A DNA stretch of 64,000 bases from Filifactor alocis ATCC 35896 (lineage in GTDB: Bacteria > Bacillota > Clostridia > Peptostreptococcales > Filifactoraceae): positions 1,488,001-1,552,000 of the forward strand of contig NC_016630.1 in the NCBI RefSeq assembly GCF_000163895.2, in the 5' to 3' direction. This document shows, piece after piece, positions 62,621-64,000 of the stretch. Positions within the stretch are counted from its first letter, which is position 1; each line of letters begins with the position of its first letter. The notes under the pieces are model-generated. The model was not told the DNA's origin. It saw only the letters and a list, made by a program, of their open reading frames with translations, and did no database searches. The translations under genes and the position numbers were made by a program.

Positions 62621-63502
62621 TTATTTTACAGATTCAAATACTTTTTCAATCGTTTCTTTGTCCATATGTCCCGGTTGAACACCGATTAAAACACCGTCCG
62701 TTCCCACAATCGCAGAGGTAGGATAGGCACGGACACCATAGTTTTTCAACACTTGTCCGTCTTCATCAAACAGAACTTTAACATTACTGTATCCCAGACT
62801 GTCAAACCATTTTACAAACTCTTCTTTGTTTTTCTCCCCATTGAATTCCGGTGCAACAACAGTTACCACTTCAAAATCGTTATTGTTCTTTGCCAACTCA
62901 TTCAGCTCTTCCAAGCCCGACAAACAAATCGGACACCAAGATGCCCAAAATTTGATATATACTTTTTTACCTTGCTGACTACTTAGTGTAAAGGAATTTC
63001 CTTTCGTATCCTTCAAGCTGAAATCTGATGCTAAATTCCCTTCATTGACTTTTTTCATTTTTTTATCCTTTTTTGTTTCCGTTTTTGTCATTTCTTTCTT
63101 TGTACTTTCTGTTTTCGCATTCTTCATTGTATTTTCCGAGTTTTCCGGTTGTTTTGTTTTTTCCTCTTTTTTGCCATTGTCTTTCATCTTCATATCATCT
63201 TTCATCTTCATATCATCTTTCATCTTCGTATCGTCTTTCATCTTCATATCGTCTTTCATCTTCATATCGTCTTTCATCTTCATATCGTCTTTCATCTTCG
63301 TATCGTCTTTCATCTTCGTATCGTCTTTCATCTTCATATCGTCTTGCATCTTCATATCATCTTTCATTGCATCATCTTGCATCGTATTTTCTGTTGTTCC
63401 ATTCATTTCTTGTTGCTCCATTTGTGTTGTATTTCCGCCACATGCAGTAAGTCCCAACGCCATTACTCCGATTGCAAGTGCTAATTGAAATTTTTTCATC
63501 AT
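62621..63502 (-). CDS. TlpA-like thioredoxin lipoprotein with Met-rich repeat region
   Basis: 293 residues; GGAGGAG before the ATG. Signal peptide with lipobox LTAC. Residues about 45-110 are ten hexapeptides of the form (M/T)KMKDD (one MKMQDD), highly charged and rich in methionine. A lysine-rich spacer follows, then a thioredoxin-like domain (about 160-293) with VYIKFWASWCPICLSG (redox motif CPIC) and the cis-proline AYPTSA. Homologues (Etrx) pass electrons from CcdA to MsrAB. The repeat region has no usual counterpart in these proteins. Confidence 0.92.
   Translation of the reverse strand: MMKKFQLALAIGVMALGLTACGGNTTQMEQQEMNGTTENTMQDDAMKDDMKMQDDMKMKDDTKMKDDTKMKDDMKMKDDMKMKDDMKMKDDTKMKDDMKMKDDMKMKDNGKKEEKTKQPENSENTMKNAKTESTKKEMTKTETKKDKKMKKVNEGNLASDFSLKDTKGNSFTLSSQQGKKVYIKFWASWCPICLSGLEELNELAKNNNDFEVVTVVAPEFNGEKNKEEFVKWFDSLGYSNVKVLFDEDGQVLKNYGVRAYPTSAIVGTDGVLIGVQPGHMDKETIEKVFESVK
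63180..63366. repeat. 18-bp tandem repeat, about ten units, in the thioredoxin-like gene
   Basis: The plus strand reads TCTTTCATCTTCATATCG in head-to-tail copies, each coding a hexapeptide (M/T)KMKDD on the minus strand. Units differ by single bases (ATATC/GTATC, ATC/GTC), so it is a candidate for length change by slippage. Confidence 0.9.
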
Positions 63503-63630
63503 AATCTCCTCCGTTATACATTTATTCTTTTCATACGATTCCGGTTAAACCTTGTTCTAACCGAAATATCCTTATTGTTCATTTGTATCCTATCATTAAA
63601 AATAACCCATCTTATTCTAAATTTATTTCA

Positions 63631-64000
63631 TTAAAATAACTTTTCAAAAAATACGGTTAGTGATACCAGTTGATTTCCCATCAACATCAATCCCATGATT
63701 GCCACCAAAACTCCGCCTGCTCGCTTGATTCCAATAATATGTTTTTCAAAAAAGCTGAATCTCTTCATGACAAATTCTGAGGCAATTGCCATAATCAAAA
63801 ACGGAATCATCAAACCGACTGAATAAATCATCATCAGAAATGCTCCATACAATTCTTGTCCGCTACTTGCAGATGTCACCAATACTGCTCCCAATATCGG
63901 TCCGACACATGGAGTCCATCCTAAGCTGAATGAAACACCCATCAAGTATGTTCCCAATGCTTTTGTTTTGCTATTTTTGAACTGTACCCCCTTTAACGAA
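63631..64000 (-). CDS. CcdA-type thiol-disulfide transmembrane protein, C-terminal part
   Basis: The frame is open to the window edge, so the 5' end is missing; about 122 of roughly 230 residues are visible. CcdA carries electrons from cytoplasmic thioredoxin across the membrane. Four hydrophobic helices are visible, with the conserved SFSLGWTPCVGPILGAVL segment holding one of the two redox cysteines (the other should lie outside the window). It ends 129 bp before the thioredoxin-like lipoprotein gene, in the order ccdA-etrx-msrAB known from streptococci. Confidence 0.88.
   Translation of the reverse strand, partial: SLKGVQFKNSKTKALGTYLMGVSFSLGWTPCVGPILGAVLVTSASSGQELYGAFLMMIYSVGLMIPFLIMAIASEFVMKRFSFFEKHIIGIKRAGGVLVAIMGLMLMGNQLVSLTVFFEKLF

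Noticed and set aside
63180..63366. CRISPR-like array of short repeats
   Set aside because: Units are 18 bp, directly joined without spacers, in frame within a gene with signal peptide and thioredoxin domain.
63045..63488. Long plus-strand frames over the 18-bp repeats (147, 125 and 111 codons)
   Set aside because: They are antisense shadows of the repeat-containing lipoprotein; repeats keep all frames open. No ribosome site and repetitive FIFISS- or SSYHL-type composition.

Overview
The window is AT-rich chromosomal DNA of a low-GC, Gram-positive, anaerobic bacterium of the Clostridia type. Pointers are the gene order tmcAL / coiled-coil protein-coaD-rsmD-recG-DAK2 kinase-Asp23, the T-box leaders, the strong Shine-Dalgarno sequences, an anaerobic class III ribonucleotide reductase (nrdDG), an acetyl/butyryl-type CoA-transferase and many lipoproteins. 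A member of the Peptostreptococcaceae (for example a Filifactor-like oral anaerobe) would fit, but the species cannot be fixed from the sequence alone. No rRNA or tRNA gene and no CRISPR array was seen.

Layout. 0-7 kb: housekeeping block (tmcAL fragment, coaD, rsmD, recG, fakA-like, Asp23), then about 1 kb without genes. 7.9-10.7 kb: methionine operon promoter - T-box - metY - metA; the MetA residue that sets acyl-donor choice is Glu, so both enzymes should work through O-acetylhomoserine. 10.9-14.6 kb: accessory small genes (two paralogous lipoproteins, GrpB-like, flavodoxin, TM2 protein, and a frameshifted small membrane gene). 15-17.2 kb: radical SAM gene and the first copy of an IS30-family element. 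17.2-22.3 kb: riboflavin operon with promoter, FMN riboswitch, three successive terminator-like hairpins, ribD-ribE-ribBA-ribH and a HAD phosphatase. 22.6-25.4 kb: three membrane proteins of unknown role. 25.5-28.6 kb: a small repeat, a T-box that best reads as histidine-specific, and an amino-acid ABC transporter. 28.9-31.7 kb: phosphohexomutase and two small membrane proteins. 31.8-35.8 kb: Mn/Zn/Fe-type ABC transporter behind a Fur-like operator; its last permease carries an extra winged-helix-like tail. 36-41 kb: acetyltransferase, ECF transporter module ecfA1-ecfA2-ecfT, asparaginase. 41.5-54.8 kb: mixed genes (SDR, NSS transporter, second IS30 copy, YdcF, metallopeptidase-like lipoprotein, MATE, methyltransferase, CoA-transferase, DUF4491, B3/B4 protein). 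55-58 kb: nrdDG behind a pair of NrdR-like boxes. 58.7-64 kb (minus strand): ccdA - thioredoxin-like lipoprotein with methionine-rich repeats - msrAB - response regulator - histidine kinase, apparently one extracytoplasmic methionine-sulfoxide repair operon with its own two-component system.

Structures not explained by ordinary genes: two apparently identical IS30-family copies each flanked by a perfect 13-bp direct repeat; a family of three 158-168 bp inverted-repeat-ended elements (25.5, 36.0, 41.3 kb) that look like deletion derivatives of a transposon; nested inverted repeats between ribE and ribBA; and the 18-bp coding repeats at 63.2 kb. Start codons were moved to the Shine-Dalgarno-supported position wherever the longest reading frame started upstream of it.
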